Shown: positions 51,694-60,152 of the stretch, in pieces
Layout: each line of letters opens with the position of its first letter
Position numbering within the stretch: position 1 is the stretch's first letter
DNA from: Paenibacillus tritici
Lineage (GTDB): Bacteria > Bacillota > Bacilli > Paenibacillales > Paenibacillaceae
Assembly: GCF_013204885.1 (NCBI RefSeq)
Contig: NZ_JABMKX010000024.1
Coordinates: 28,369-92,368 of the forward strand
DNA length: 64,000 bases
Direction of reading: 5' to 3'
The notes under the pieces: generated by a model
What the model was told of the DNA's origin: nothing
The model's database searches: none
The model's input: only the letters and a program-made list of their open reading frames with translations
Program-made: the position numbers and the translations under genes

Positions 51694-52806
51694 TTATCGT
51701 TCGTCCACAGGGACATACTTCATGTCGGACATGCCTGTATATTCCGCACGCGGACGGATGATACGGTTGTCTTCATACTGCTCCAGAATATGGGCCGTCC
51801 AGCCCGATGTCCGGCTGATCGCAAAGATCGGGGTGAACAGCTCCCGTTCAATCCCCAGCTGTGTGTAGACCGAAGCTGAATAGAAGTCCACGTTCGGCTT
51901 CAGGCCCTTTTGGCTGGTAATCAGCTCTTCCACCTTGACCGACATATCATACAGACTGGTGTCATTCTTCATGGTTCCCAGCTCGCTGGACATCTTCATG
52001 AGATGCTTGGCGCGCGGATCGCCATTCTTGTATACCCGGTGACCGAAGCCCATAATCTTCTCACGGCGCTCCAGCTTGCCTTGAATATACGGTTCAACCG
52101 CATCCAGGCTGCCGATCTCCTCCAGCATCTTCATCACGGCTTCATTCGCCCCGCCATGCAGCGGTCCCTTAAGCGCGCCGATGGCCGAAGTAACGCCGGA
52201 ATAGATGTCAGACAGGGTAGCAACCGTTACCCGTCCTGCAAAAGTCGAAGCATTCAGCTCATGATCGGCATGAAGCACCAGCGCCGTGTCCAGCGCCTTC
52301 ACCGATACAGCATCCGGCTGTTCTCCCCACAGCATGTAGAGGAAGTTCTCGGCGATGGTTAAGCCTTCCTTGGGTGCCACCGGCTCCAGACCTTTGCGGA
52401 TGCGGGCCAGTGCGGCGACTACGGTTGGAATCTGCGCCTGAAGCTTGAGCGCCTTGGTCTGGTTCGCTTCGCGGCTCATGTCGTCAGCAGCCTCATCATA
52501 CAGGGCCAGACTGGATACGGCTGAGCGCAGGGCGGCCATGGTGTTGGCTTCTTTGGGATACAGCTTCATCTGAGTGAGCACCTGCTCCGGGATGGGAGCA
52601 TATGAGCTGAGGTCACGCCGCAGAGCTTCAAGCTCCGGCACCGTCGGCAGACTGCCGAACCACAGCAAATAAGCGGTCTCCTCAAACGTGGCATTATCCG
52701 CAAGGTCGTCAATATCATAGCCGCGGTAAGTGAGCACTCCATCCACAATAGAGCTGATCGAGGAGGTCGTTGCAACAATGCCTTCAAGTCCTTTAGTAGC
52801 TGTCAT
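51694..52806 (-). CDS. citZ: Citrate synthase
   Basis: 370 residues, the short Gram-positive type. The catalytic residues appear in LHADHELNASTFAGRV (His), GPLHGGANEAVMKML (His) and the Asp-containing C-terminal region; GFGHRVYKNGDPRAKHL binds oxaloacetate and CoA. It condenses acetyl-CoA with oxaloacetate. It is first in the citZ-icd-mdh cluster with its promoter in 52807-52900, where an inverted repeat may be a control site. Confidence 0.96.
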   Translation of the reverse strand: MTATKGLEGIVATTSSISSIVDGVLTYRGYDIDDLADNATFEETAYLLWFGSLPTVPELEALRRDLSSYAPIPEQVLTQMKLYPKEANTMAALRSAVSSLALYDEAADDMSREANQTKALKLQAQIPTVVAALARIRKGLEPVAPKEGLTIAENFLYMLWGEQPDAVSVKALDTALVLHADHELNASTFAGRVTVATLSDIYSGVTSAIGALKGPLHGGANEAVMKMLEEIGSLDAVEPYIQGKLERREKIMGFGHRVYKNGDPRAKHLMKMSSELGTMKNDTSLYDMSVKVEELITSQKGLKPNVDFYSASVYTQLGIERELFTPIFAISRTSGWTAHILEQYEDNRIIRPRAEYTGMSDMKYVPVDER

Positions 52807-53154
52807 AGTCTCTCTCCTTTGCCAACAAGGGTATATAGTGCCGCTTCAAAGCTCATGTAAACATTTACATTTTCAAATATTTCAACTCTCTGAAAAAACG
52901 CATCAGGACTGGCTGTGGAGATTGCAACTAAATTTCTGCTGTTTATCCTTTAATTATCATACCGGATTTTGACGGTTATGTGAACAACGTGGAAGCTATG
53001 AAGGGGATCAAATGATTTTATCGGAGAGATAGAAAAAAACGAACGCAATAACTGTTTCATGATTACGCTTCCAGGTTACAGACAAGGCCGCAATCTGCCT
53101 TTTGTGCCGCTTCTAGTCTTTTCATATTCCCTATGAATATACATAAGACGAGCA
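52807..53154. other. Divergent citZ/ytvI promoter region
   Basis: 348 bases without a gene. It contains the TGTAAA/TTTACA inverted repeat near citZ; nothing else was recognised. Confidence 0.5.
52856..52869. promoter_or_regulatory. Inverted repeat upstream of citZ
   Basis: TGTAAACATTTACA: TGTAAA and TTTACA around CA, 50 bases before the citZ start. It may be an operator for a TCA regulator; it does not match the Bacillus CcpC dyad (ATAA-N7-TTAT) and has too few repeats for a PHO box. Confidence 0.4.
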
Positions 53155-54309
53155 GTGATTCCCGGCAATCCGTCAGAGTGGGAGGGACCGAAGATCGACA
53201 CACTTGTGCTTAAAAGAATGCTGCGCGGCCTATGGGTCGTGCTTGCTGCCGCAATGATCCTGCTGGCTGTATATGTATTGCTGCCGCTCCTGTATCCTCT
53301 GCTGCTCGCCTGGATGCTGGCTTATCTTATGCATCCCCTGGTGCTGATCTTGAAGGGAATGAAGCTTCCCGGCTGGCTGGCCGTCTCCCTCTCGCTGCTG
53401 TTCTATATGGGCGGCACGGTCCTTGTCCTGACTGCCCTGATCACGCGGCTCGTAAAAGAGCTGATCGGCCTGCTCCAGACCTTCGATCTGCATACCGACC
53501 AATGGCGGGAGCTGCTGCTGTCCTTAAGCCGCAATGCCAGCATTCAGAATATCATTAACCAAATCAACCAATTTTACCACGATAACCCGGGCTATCATGC
53601 CACCATTGACAGCAATATCAGCAGAACAACAGAAACCGTAGGCCAAGCCATGACGCAGATGATCACGGGATTCTTCAATTTCATTCTGAAGCTGATCTCC
53701 TCGCTGCCAAGCCTGGGCACCATTCTGATTGTGATCGTGCTGGCCGCCTTCTTCCTCAGCACCGGCTGGGAACGGCATAACGCCAGGCTGACTTCCCTGC
53801 TCCCTGCTCCGCTGCTGAGGCCGGTGTCGGAGATCTGGAAGAATCTGCGTAAGGCGCTGTTCGGATATCTCCGTGCCCAGGTGGTGCTGATCTCCGTAAC
53901 TGCGGTGATTGTAATTATCGGGCTTTTGCTACTGGGAGTTCACTCCGCCTTCGCCATCGGTCTGACCATCGGCATCGTTGATCTCATTCCTTATCTGGGG
54001 GTCGGTATCGTGATCCTGCCTTGGGCACTATATTCCTATATGACAGGGAACATGGCTCTGGCGATCGGCCTGCTGGTGCTGTACGGCATCATTCTGATCA
54101 CCCGCCAGGTGCTGGAGCCCAAGGTGCTCGCCAGCAGTATCGGAGTCGATCCGCTCGCCATGCTGATCGGCATGTTCGCCGGGCTCCAGCTCTTCGGCAT
54201 GCTCGGCCTGATTCTCGGCCCGGTGCTGCTCGTTATTCTGGATGCGTTCGCCCGCGCCGGTGTGTTCCGCGCCCTGCGCAGCTATATTCTTAGCGGCAGG
54301 CTGCATTAG
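53155..54309 (+). CDS. ytvI: AI-2E-family transporter, sporulation membrane protein YtvI-like
   Basis: Up to 384 residues with about eight membrane helices arranged in the AI-2E (PerM) pattern; the region YLRAQVVLISVTAVIVIIGL and IVDLIPYLGVGIVILPWALY match the family. The start is uncertain: GTG 53155 has no ribosome site, whereas ATC 53194 (IDTLVLKRMLRG) has GGAGGG 7 bases upstream and matches the usual length of homologues, suggesting a rare ATC start. B. subtilis ytvI lies in the same pyk-citZ interval; here it points the opposite way to its neighbours. Transported substrate unknown. Confidence 0.85.
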   Translation: MIPGNPSEWEGPKIDTLVLKRMLRGLWVVLAAAMILLAVYVLLPLLYPLLLAWMLAYLMHPLVLILKGMKLPGWLAVSLSLLFYMGGTVLVLTALITRLVKELIGLLQTFDLHTDQWRELLLSLSRNASIQNIINQINQFYHDNPGYHATIDSNISRTTETVGQAMTQMITGFFNFILKLISSLPSLGTILIVIVLAAFFLSTGWERHNARLTSLLPAPLLRPVSEIWKNLRKALFGYLRAQVVLISVTAVIVIIGLLLLGVHSAFAIGLTIGIVDLIPYLGVGIVILPWALYSYMTGNMALAIGLLVLYGIILITRQVLEPKVLASSIGVDPLAMLIGMFAGLQLFGMLGLILGPVLLVILDAFARAGVFRALRSYILSGRLH

Positions 54310-55098
54310 GGCGGGGTGCGTGCTTCAAAGAGAGGGCGCGTACATCGGAGTAACGCGTGGCTCGCGGGATTGCGCGGTGCGGTTGCAATGGGGTTTGCAC
54401 GGCTAAGATCGGGATTGGCGTGGGGCGGCTACAGTGGGGTTTATGCGGCTACAGTTGGGAATGGTGCGGCTACACTGGAGTTGGCACGCTTTTTAAAACT
54501 AATTTACTTCTGTAACAGTATTGCGGGGGCTATCCATCCCATCAACACACCTATGGATGCGATTTGTTGCCGCCGCTTCCCCTCCCGGCCACTTCCGGCT
54601 GAATCAGAGGGATTTATCCCTTTCATTTCCTCATGTCGCCCACTTTCGGCTGAATCAGAGGGATTTATCCCTTTCGTTTTCTAATATAGCCCACTTTCGG
54701 CTGCACCAGAGGGATTTATCCCTTTCATTTCCTCATATAGCTCACTTTCGGCTGGATCAGAGGGATTTATCCCTTTCATTTTCTCATGCCGCCCACTTTC
54801 GGCCAATCCAGGTGCACTTCTGCTCCTCCTTCCCGCCTGCCGCCCACTTCCGGCCCATCCAGGTGCACTTCTGCTCCTCATTTCAGCCTGCCGCACACTT
54901 TCGTCCCATCAAGGTGTACTTCTGCTCCTCTTTCCCGCCTGCCGCACACTTCCAGCCGATTAAGGTGCACTTCTGCTCCTCACCGTCACTTATCCGCGCG
55001 ATCTCCGGTCCAAGCACAGAAAGCGCCCAGCCGCACAACTGCAGCCGAACGCTTTCACACACTTCTCTTTCCTATGTTTCTTACAGCGCTCCCCTGCT
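54310..55098. other. Intergenic region filled by 51-bp repeats
   Basis: 789 bases with no credible gene between the convergent ytvI and fxsA genes. 54310-54530 is G-rich and has short near-repeats (GGGGTTTGCACGGC / GGGGTTTATGCGGC / GGAGTTGGCACGC); 54590-54997 is the exact 51-bp array. Confidence 0.7.
54590..54997 (+). repeat. Tandem array of eight exact 51-bp-spaced units (array B)
   Basis: CACTTTCGG or a close variant starts at 54590, 54641, 54692, 54743, 54794, 54845, 54896 and 54947: seven steps, every one exactly 51 bp. The first four units carry AGGGATTTATCCCT (an inverted repeat) plus TTCATTTCCTCAT; the last four carry AGGTGCACTTCTGCTCCT in the same place. The shared frame is CACTT(T/C)CGGC(T/C) at the start and GCC/GC at the end. 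Confidence 0.93.
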
Positions 55099-55497
55099 CT
55101 ACCTGCGGTAGAAGGTGAACGTCCCGTTTTTCATTTTCTTCTCGATCCATTTCAGCAGAAAAACCCGGTACAGCGGCCGGGTCAGCGGAAACACCAGGGT
55201 AAAGCCGATCAGATCCGTAACGAATCCCGGCAGAATCAGCAGAAGGCCGCCAAAAAAGATACATAAGCCGTCCAGCATCGTCCGTCCCGGCACCCGTCCC
55301 TCCTGCATATGTGTTTTGCTGTCCTGCAGCACTTTTTTGCCCTCGAACCGCATCATTAGCAAACCGATCACCGAAGTGGCCAGCATGATCAGCAGTGTCT
55401 TGGGCGCTCCAAGAAGACTTGAGACATAGATGAAACCGAATAATTCCACGGCCGGGACTGCAAAAAGTGCGGCCCACAGCCATTTGTTCCTGATCAT
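55099..55497 (-). CDS. fxsA: FxsA-family membrane protein
   Basis: 132 residues from ATG 55497 (AAGGAGGAG 5 bases upstream); the longer frame to 55557 overlaps the thioesterase gene. Two or three membrane helices (FAVPAVELFGFIYVSSLLG, TLLIMLATSVIGLLMM, DGLCIFFGGLLLILPGFVTDLIG) show the FxsA fingerprint, including the LLLILPGFVTDxxG signature. E. coli FxsA relieves phage T7 exclusion when overproduced; its normal role is unknown. B. subtilis ytzA occupies the same syntenic position. Confidence 0.92.
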   Translation of the reverse strand: MIRNKWLWAALFAVPAVELFGFIYVSSLLGAPKTLLIMLATSVIGLLMMRFEGKKVLQDSKTHMQEGRVPGRTMLDGLCIFFGGLLLILPGFVTDLIGFTLVFPLTRPLYRVFLLKWIEKKMKNGTFTFYRR

Positions 55498-55525
55498 ACT
55501 GCTCCTCCTTCTTCTTCCATTAACG

Positions 55526-56038
55526 CTATTCTTCCTGTAACGCAGCCAGGATAGCAACGAACAGCTCAGGCTGTGCCCGGTCGATCCGCACAGGCTTCCA
55601 TTCCCCGTTCAGCCAGACATGGCTCGTCGATCCGCTGACCAGAAGCTCGCCGGGGAGAGTGCCGCTGTCCGCCGGATGCGCCTTAACGGTCCCGGACTCT
55701 TCGCCTTCACTGCCTGCCGCCACACGGCGGATTTCATATTCATAGACAACCCTCAGAGCCGAGAAGGTCGTTAACCGCGCATACACGGTGATAAGATCAT
55801 CATATCGCGCCGGGCTTTTAAATTGCAAATCTGCAGAGGTTACAGGCAACAATAGCCCCAGGCTCTCCAGCCTCCGGTAGTCGAAGCCCAGCTCGCGGAA
55901 CATCTCCGTCCGGCCGCACTCAAACCAGATCAAATAATTGGCATGATAGACCACGCCCATCTGATCTGTCTCCTGATAACGCACACGCAGGGAGGTACTG
56001 TGCCAGCGGCTGGTCCACCCCGGTTGATGTGGATTCAT
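55526..56038 (-). CDS. Acyl-CoA thioesterase (YbgC/YneP-like hot-dog fold)
   Basis: 170 residues from ATG 56038 (GAGAGGAG 7 bases upstream); a longer frame to 56098 overlaps the MFS gene. The 4-hydroxybenzoyl-CoA thioesterase-type motif YQETDQMGVVYHANYLIWFE (catalytic Asp and the following loop) is intact. Such enzymes hydrolyse acyl-CoA thioesters. It sits between the MFS transporter and fxsA on the same strand with a short gap, so an operon is likely. A 20-residue insertion (GSEGEESGTVKAHPADSGTL) lies in a surface loop. Confidence 0.9.
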   Translation of the reverse strand: MNPHQPGWTSRWHSTSLRVRYQETDQMGVVYHANYLIWFECGRTEMFRELGFDYRRLESLGLLLPVTSADLQFKSPARYDDLITVYARLTTFSALRVVYEYEIRRVAAGSEGEESGTVKAHPADSGTLPGELLVSGSTSHVWLNGEWKPVRIDRAQPELFVAILAALQEE

Positions 56039-56084
56039 ATTTATGCTCCTCTCTCTCAAAGTTTCATCGTCAATCATCAGACAG

Positions 56085-57266
56085 CTACGCGCTGACACCG
56101 CCGGATGCCGACTTCAGCGGCAGCTTGCGCCGCGAGCTTCGGGCGACATAGAACAAGAGGGCCGCCCCCGCTGCCGCACTCAGCATACACGACAGGTTCA
56201 TTAGGCCAACACCGCCCTGATTCAGCAGCATTCCGTTCAGCAGATTCCCGAGAATGCCGGCTAAGCCGGAGAATACGATGTTGAATACACTTTGCCCGGT
56301 CGCCTGCATCTCCGCCGAGGTAATCTTCGATACATATTCAACCGCTGCAATATAGAAAAAGCCGAAGGAAAGGCCATGAAGCACCTGCACCCCGATCATT
56401 ACCGAAGGGTATGGGAAGGCCACCTGAATCCCCCAGCGCAGCACATAGATCGTTGCGCCGAGCAGCAGCGTCCGCTCCATCCCCAGTCTGCGGATCACTT
56501 TGGAGGCGAAGAACATGGAAGGCACATTGGTAATCGACGCCAGAAACAGGGCGATTCCGGCAGTGCCGGTCGATCCCCCGACAGACTGGAAAGCAATGAC
56601 AAAATACGTGCCAAACGCCGTCATGGTCTGGTTGACCAGGAAGCTCCCGCCCAAAAAAGCCAGAAAGATGCGGTTGCCCAGCAGTTTTTTGACGCCCTGG
56701 GAGAAGGACTGGCTCATCATGTGATTCTCCTCGGCCTGCTTAGGCAGGGTGAAGGCGATCACCACCGCAATGCTGTTAAGCAGCAAGAACGGCAGCCAGA
56801 TCGTCGATACGGAGAATTTGGACACATACTGTCCCCCCGCAATGGCCCCTACGGCAGCGCCTATGCTCATCATCATCCGGATGCTGCCGTAAGTCGCTCC
56901 GGCTCTGTTCGCGGCTGCTATGGCGTAGGAGTCGGCAATAGGCGCCTGTGTGGAGGAGAAGATCGTGGACACGGTATACACCAGCATCAGCACAATGAAA
57001 TACTCCGAGCGGTACATTACAGCGAGCACAGCCGGAACCGCTACACTCAGAATAAGCACCAGCCGCGCCTGGTTATATCTGTCGGACACCATTCCCCATA
57101 AGGGCTGGACGCAGATTGCGATCAGGGTTCCTATAGCCATCAGCACGCCGATCTGGCTGACTTCAAGTCCGTTCGATTTCAGCAGCAGCGACAGATAAGA
57201 GCCGAAGGAGCCCCCGGCCAGTCCCAGAAACAGATAGAACCCGCGCAGCTTTGTTATTTTTTCCAT
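56085..57266 (-). CDS. MFS transporter
   Basis: 393 residues from ATG 57266 (AGAGGA about 12 bases upstream). Twelve predicted membrane helices, with a loop 2-3 motif GMVSDRYNQARLV and a matching RRLGMERTLLLGA in the second half. It is closest in type to the MFS_1-like / 3-phenylpropionate (PPP) permease group. Substrate unknown. It overlaps nothing real and is the first gene of a short unit with the thioesterase and fxsA. Confidence 0.88.
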   Translation of the reverse strand: MEKITKLRGFYLFLGLAGGSFGSYLSLLLKSNGLEVSQIGVLMAIGTLIAICVQPLWGMVSDRYNQARLVLILSVAVPAVLAVMYRSEYFIVLMLVYTVSTIFSSTQAPIADSYAIAAANRAGATYGSIRMMMSIGAAVGAIAGGQYVSKFSVSTIWLPFLLLNSIAVVIAFTLPKQAEENHMMSQSFSQGVKKLLGNRIFLAFLGGSFLVNQTMTAFGTYFVIAFQSVGGSTGTAGIALFLASITNVPSMFFASKVIRRLGMERTLLLGATIYVLRWGIQVAFPYPSVMIGVQVLHGLSFGFFYIAAVEYVSKITSAEMQATGQSVFNIVFSGLAGILGNLLNGMLLNQGGVGLMNLSCMLSAAAGAALLFYVARSSRRKLPLKSASGGVSA

Positions 57267-57366
57267 GGGGATTACAAGTCCTCTCTCATTCTTTTTAACA
57301 GAATACCCAACCTTCCTGGCCAAGTGCTGCATTTAATAGAGCAAAACCTATTAAGGCGGTGGACAA

Positions 57367-58104
57367 GTGGGCCAAATCAATAGATTGAAACGGAGCAAAC
57401 CCTGTCTAACGGATAAACTCAATACGGGTAGAGCCGCCCATTCCGGCTTCGGCTGGACCTCCAGTAATTGGAGCGGTTATGCGATCTCCGGCAAAAAGGG
57501 CACCTACCGGCGGATATCCGCCGACTGGATCGTCCCTTATGTAAAGCCAACAGTAAAAGCTACGTTCTCCTCGGCCTGGATCGGCATCGACGGCTTCAAG
57601 AACAGCAGTCTGATTCAGACCGGAACCGGCCACGAATCGGTAAACGGGAAGGTCCGCTATTATGCCTGGTGGGAAATCCTTCCTGCCTCGGAGACTGTTA
57701 TTCCCTTGCCGGTATCTCCCGGTGACCACATGCGGGCTTCCATCGTCAAGCTCAGTCCCGGCAAATGGTGCATCACCCTGCGCAACCTCAGCAAGTGCTG
57801 GGTATTCCGCACCGTACAGCGCTATAACGGGCCGCAAAGCTCCGCCGAATGGATTGTGGAGGCTCCGCAGATTGGCTTCGATATTGCACCGCTGGCCAAA
57901 ATCTCTCCGGTCTGCTTCACCTGCTGCCGGATCAACGGACGCAGCCCCGGACTTAAAGCCTCCGACGGCGGCATTATGATCCAGAATAATGTCCTGCTGG
58001 CACTGCCTTCAGCCCCGCGCTCCTGCGGAGATGCCTTCTCGGTCAGACGGCTCTATCCCAAAAGCCAGCCCGCCGGAAAGTCCAGAAAAACTGCCGCCAG
58101 GTAA
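57367..58104 (+). CDS. G1-family (eqolisin-type) peptidase-like protein
   Basis: 245 residues from GTG 57367 (AAGGCGG 7 bases upstream). The eqolisin fold is visible from NWSGYAI (45-51 region) through SSAWIGIDGFKNSSLIQTGTG, where the Gln is the expected catalytic residue, to SSAEWIVEAPQIG, which holds the catalytic Glu. Eqolisins are acid glutamic peptidases, mostly fungal, with bacterial homologues of unclear role. There is no signal peptide, and a basic C-terminal tail (KSQPAGKSRKTAAR) is unusual. Its cysteine-rich stretch (FTCCRING) is also unusual. It is alone on the plus strand. Confidence 0.82.
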   Translation: MGQINRLKRSKPCLTDKLNTGRAAHSGFGWTSSNWSGYAISGKKGTYRRISADWIVPYVKPTVKATFSSAWIGIDGFKNSSLIQTGTGHESVNGKVRYYAWWEILPASETVIPLPVSPGDHMRASIVKLSPGKWCITLRNLSKCWVFRTVQRYNGPQSSAEWIVEAPQIGFDIAPLAKISPVCFTCCRINGRSPGLKASDGGIMIQNNVLLALPSAPRSCGDAFSVRRLYPKSQPAGKSRKTAAR

Positions 58105-58270
58105 AAACGGCTACGCCGTCCCCTTAAAGGACGGCATTCGCTTAAAAAGCCTGATCATCCCGCTTCCCGTAAAAACCCTCAATCCAATATATACAATAGC
58201 AGCATTTACATCAACCTGCAGTAATACCCATCCACAAAATATCTACTTAAAACATACAATTTCATCTATT

Positions 58271-58310
58271 TAAAAATCAAAGAGCAGCGGCATGAGGCAC
58301 CGCTGCTCTT
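58271..58310 (-). terminator. Terminator of pyk
   Basis: AAGAGCAGCGG and CCGCTGCTCTT form an 11-bp stem; on the minus strand TTTGATTTTTAAA follows. It can also act on the convergent peptidase transcript. Confidence 0.85.
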
Positions 58311-58352
58311 ATCTATCTATTAAATTCATGCTGCAGAGCATTCTTCCAAATC

Positions 58353-59777
58353 CTAGTCGGCTGGAATCGTGTCTACCTTCACCAGGTTAGTGGAACCGGA
58401 ACGTCCAAGCGGGATACCTGCAGTAATCACTACAAGATCGCCTGCTTTGACCAGACCGGAAGCTTTACCGCCGTTAAGGGCAGTTTCCAGCAATTCGTCA
58501 GTGGAATGAGCTTCAGGACCGAATACAGGAGTTACGCCCCATACCAGCGCCAGCTGACGCATTGTTCTTTCCTGGGTAGTTACAGCAATGATCTGTGATT
58601 TCGGACGGTATTTGGAAACCACGCGTGCCGTGTGGCCCGTTACTGTCGAAGAAATGATCGCCTTGGCATTCAGGTCCAGAGCGGAAATCGCTACGGATTG
58701 GCTGATCGCTTCAGTTACAGTAGTTTCTTGAGCAATCTGCTGCTTCATGAAGATCTCACGGTGGTTCAGGGCAGATTCCGCTTTCTCAGCGATGCGGGAC
58801 ATGGTCAGTACGGATTCTACCGGATATTTCCCGGCAGCCGTTTCACCGGACAGCATGATTGCATCTGTTCCGTCGAAGATTGCGTTCGCTACGTCACTCG
58901 CTTCAGCGCGGGTAGGACGCGGGTTGCGCTGCATGGAATCCAGCATTTGGGTAGCTGTGATTACCGGTTTGCCAGCGATGTTACATTTCTGAATCATCAG
59001 CTTCTGCGCCAAAGGCACATCTTCAGCAGGAATCTCTACACCCAGGTCGCCACGGGCAACCATGAGGCCGTCGGAAGCCGCCAGAATCTCATCCAGGTTA
59101 TCGACACCTTCCTGGTTCTCGATCTTGGAGATGATCTGAATGTGGGAAGCATCGTGCTTCGCAAGCAATTCACGGATTTCCTTAACGTCGCTGGCTTTGC
59201 GGACGAAAGAAGCGGCAATAAAATCAATGTCCTGTCCGATCCCAAAAATGATATCGCTGGTGTCTTTTTCCGTAATACCCGGCAGGGAGATGGAAACTCC
59301 TGGTACGTTAACGCCCTTCTTGCTCTTGATAGTACCGCCGTTAACAATACGGGTCTTGATTTCGGTGCCTTGAATGTCAACAACAGTAAGGCCGATCAGG
59401 CCGTCGTCGATCAGGATGGTTGATCCCACTTGAACATCATTAGGAAGGTCGCTGTAGGTGATGGAGATACGGTTTTGGTCGCCAAGGATCTCTTCCGTAG
59501 TCAATGTCAGATACTCGTCCTGTACCAGTTCAATCGGTTCAACTTCCAGCTTGCCTGTACGAATCTCAGGTCCTTTGGTATCGAGCAGGATGGCAACAGT
59601 CTTGCCAAGTTCCTTGGAAGCTTGACGGATCGTGTTGATCCGGGCTCCATGCTCATCAAAATCACCGTGGGAGAAATTCAGACGGGCCACATTCATACCA
59701 GCCAAAATCAATTTTTTGATATTCTCCAACGATTCACTTGCAGGTCCGATCGTACATACAATTTTACTTTTCCGCAT
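58353..59777 (-). CDS. pyk: Pyruvate kinase
   Basis: 474 residues. KIVCTIGPAS at the start, NFSHGDFDEHG, the active-site MVARGDLGVEIP, KPVITATQMLDSM, and the effector domain with SGETAAGKYPVE. It converts phosphoenolpyruvate and ADP into pyruvate and ATP. It lacks the extra roughly 110-residue C-terminal PEP-utiliser-like domain present in Bacillus and Geobacillus pyruvate kinases. In B. subtilis pfkA is immediately upstream; here it is missing from this position. Confidence 0.96.
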   Translation of the reverse strand: MRKSKIVCTIGPASESLENIKKLILAGMNVARLNFSHGDFDEHGARINTIRQASKELGKTVAILLDTKGPEIRTGKLEVEPIELVQDEYLTLTTEEILGDQNRISITYSDLPNDVQVGSTILIDDGLIGLTVVDIQGTEIKTRIVNGGTIKSKKGVNVPGVSISLPGITEKDTSDIIFGIGQDIDFIAASFVRKASDVKEIRELLAKHDASHIQIISKIENQEGVDNLDEILAASDGLMVARGDLGVEIPAEDVPLAQKLMIQKCNIAGKPVITATQMLDSMQRNPRPTRAEASDVANAIFDGTDAIMLSGETAAGKYPVESVLTMSRIAEKAESALNHREIFMKQQIAQETTVTEAISQSVAISALDLNAKAIISSTVTGHTARVVSKYRPKSQIIAVTTQERTMRQLALVWGVTPVFGPEAHSTDELLETALNGGKASGLVKAGDLVVITAGIPLGRSGSTNLVKVDTIPAD

Positions 59778-60152
59778 TAGGTTTTCCTCCGTTTTTTCGT
59801 TCTCTCTGTCTCACTTTTTCCAACTACAAAATCTACTATAAGGTTCGCTCTCTGTATAGGAACTTTATCACATGTAAAGACATGCACGTTTTGTTGCGCC
59901 CTTATGAATATTACTGCAAGTTGAAGACAAAATCAATGTTAGTGCCTGTTTTTGCTGTAAATTAAAGTCGAATAATATTAGGATTGCCCTTAAAACAAAA
60001 ATCATCCCGCAAGAAGCACAGGATGATTAGAGTGGGAAAAAATGTATAATAGGTCCTGTCCCACTTATGGACTGGAATAAGCTGGGATATGTCGAAAAGT
60101 GCAAACCAGCGGTATCGTCTAAGCAGTCCTTACCCTGAGGTTAGGCTAGCGT
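59778..60152. other. Region between accA and pyk without pfkA
   Basis: 375 bases with no gene. The left part should hold the pyk promoter, the middle the accA terminator; 60031-60152 shows nothing I recognise. Confidence 0.5.
59991..60028 (-). terminator. Terminator of accD-accA
   Basis: ATCATCC and GGATGAT pair around a 13-base loop, followed by TTTTTGTTTTA on the minus strand, about 125 bases past the accA stop. Confidence 0.8.

Noticed and set aside
54521..55111. Coding frames across the 51-bp repeats
   Set aside because: Open frames exist on both strands because 51 is a multiple of three; they only give repeated short peptides and have no ribosome site or family.
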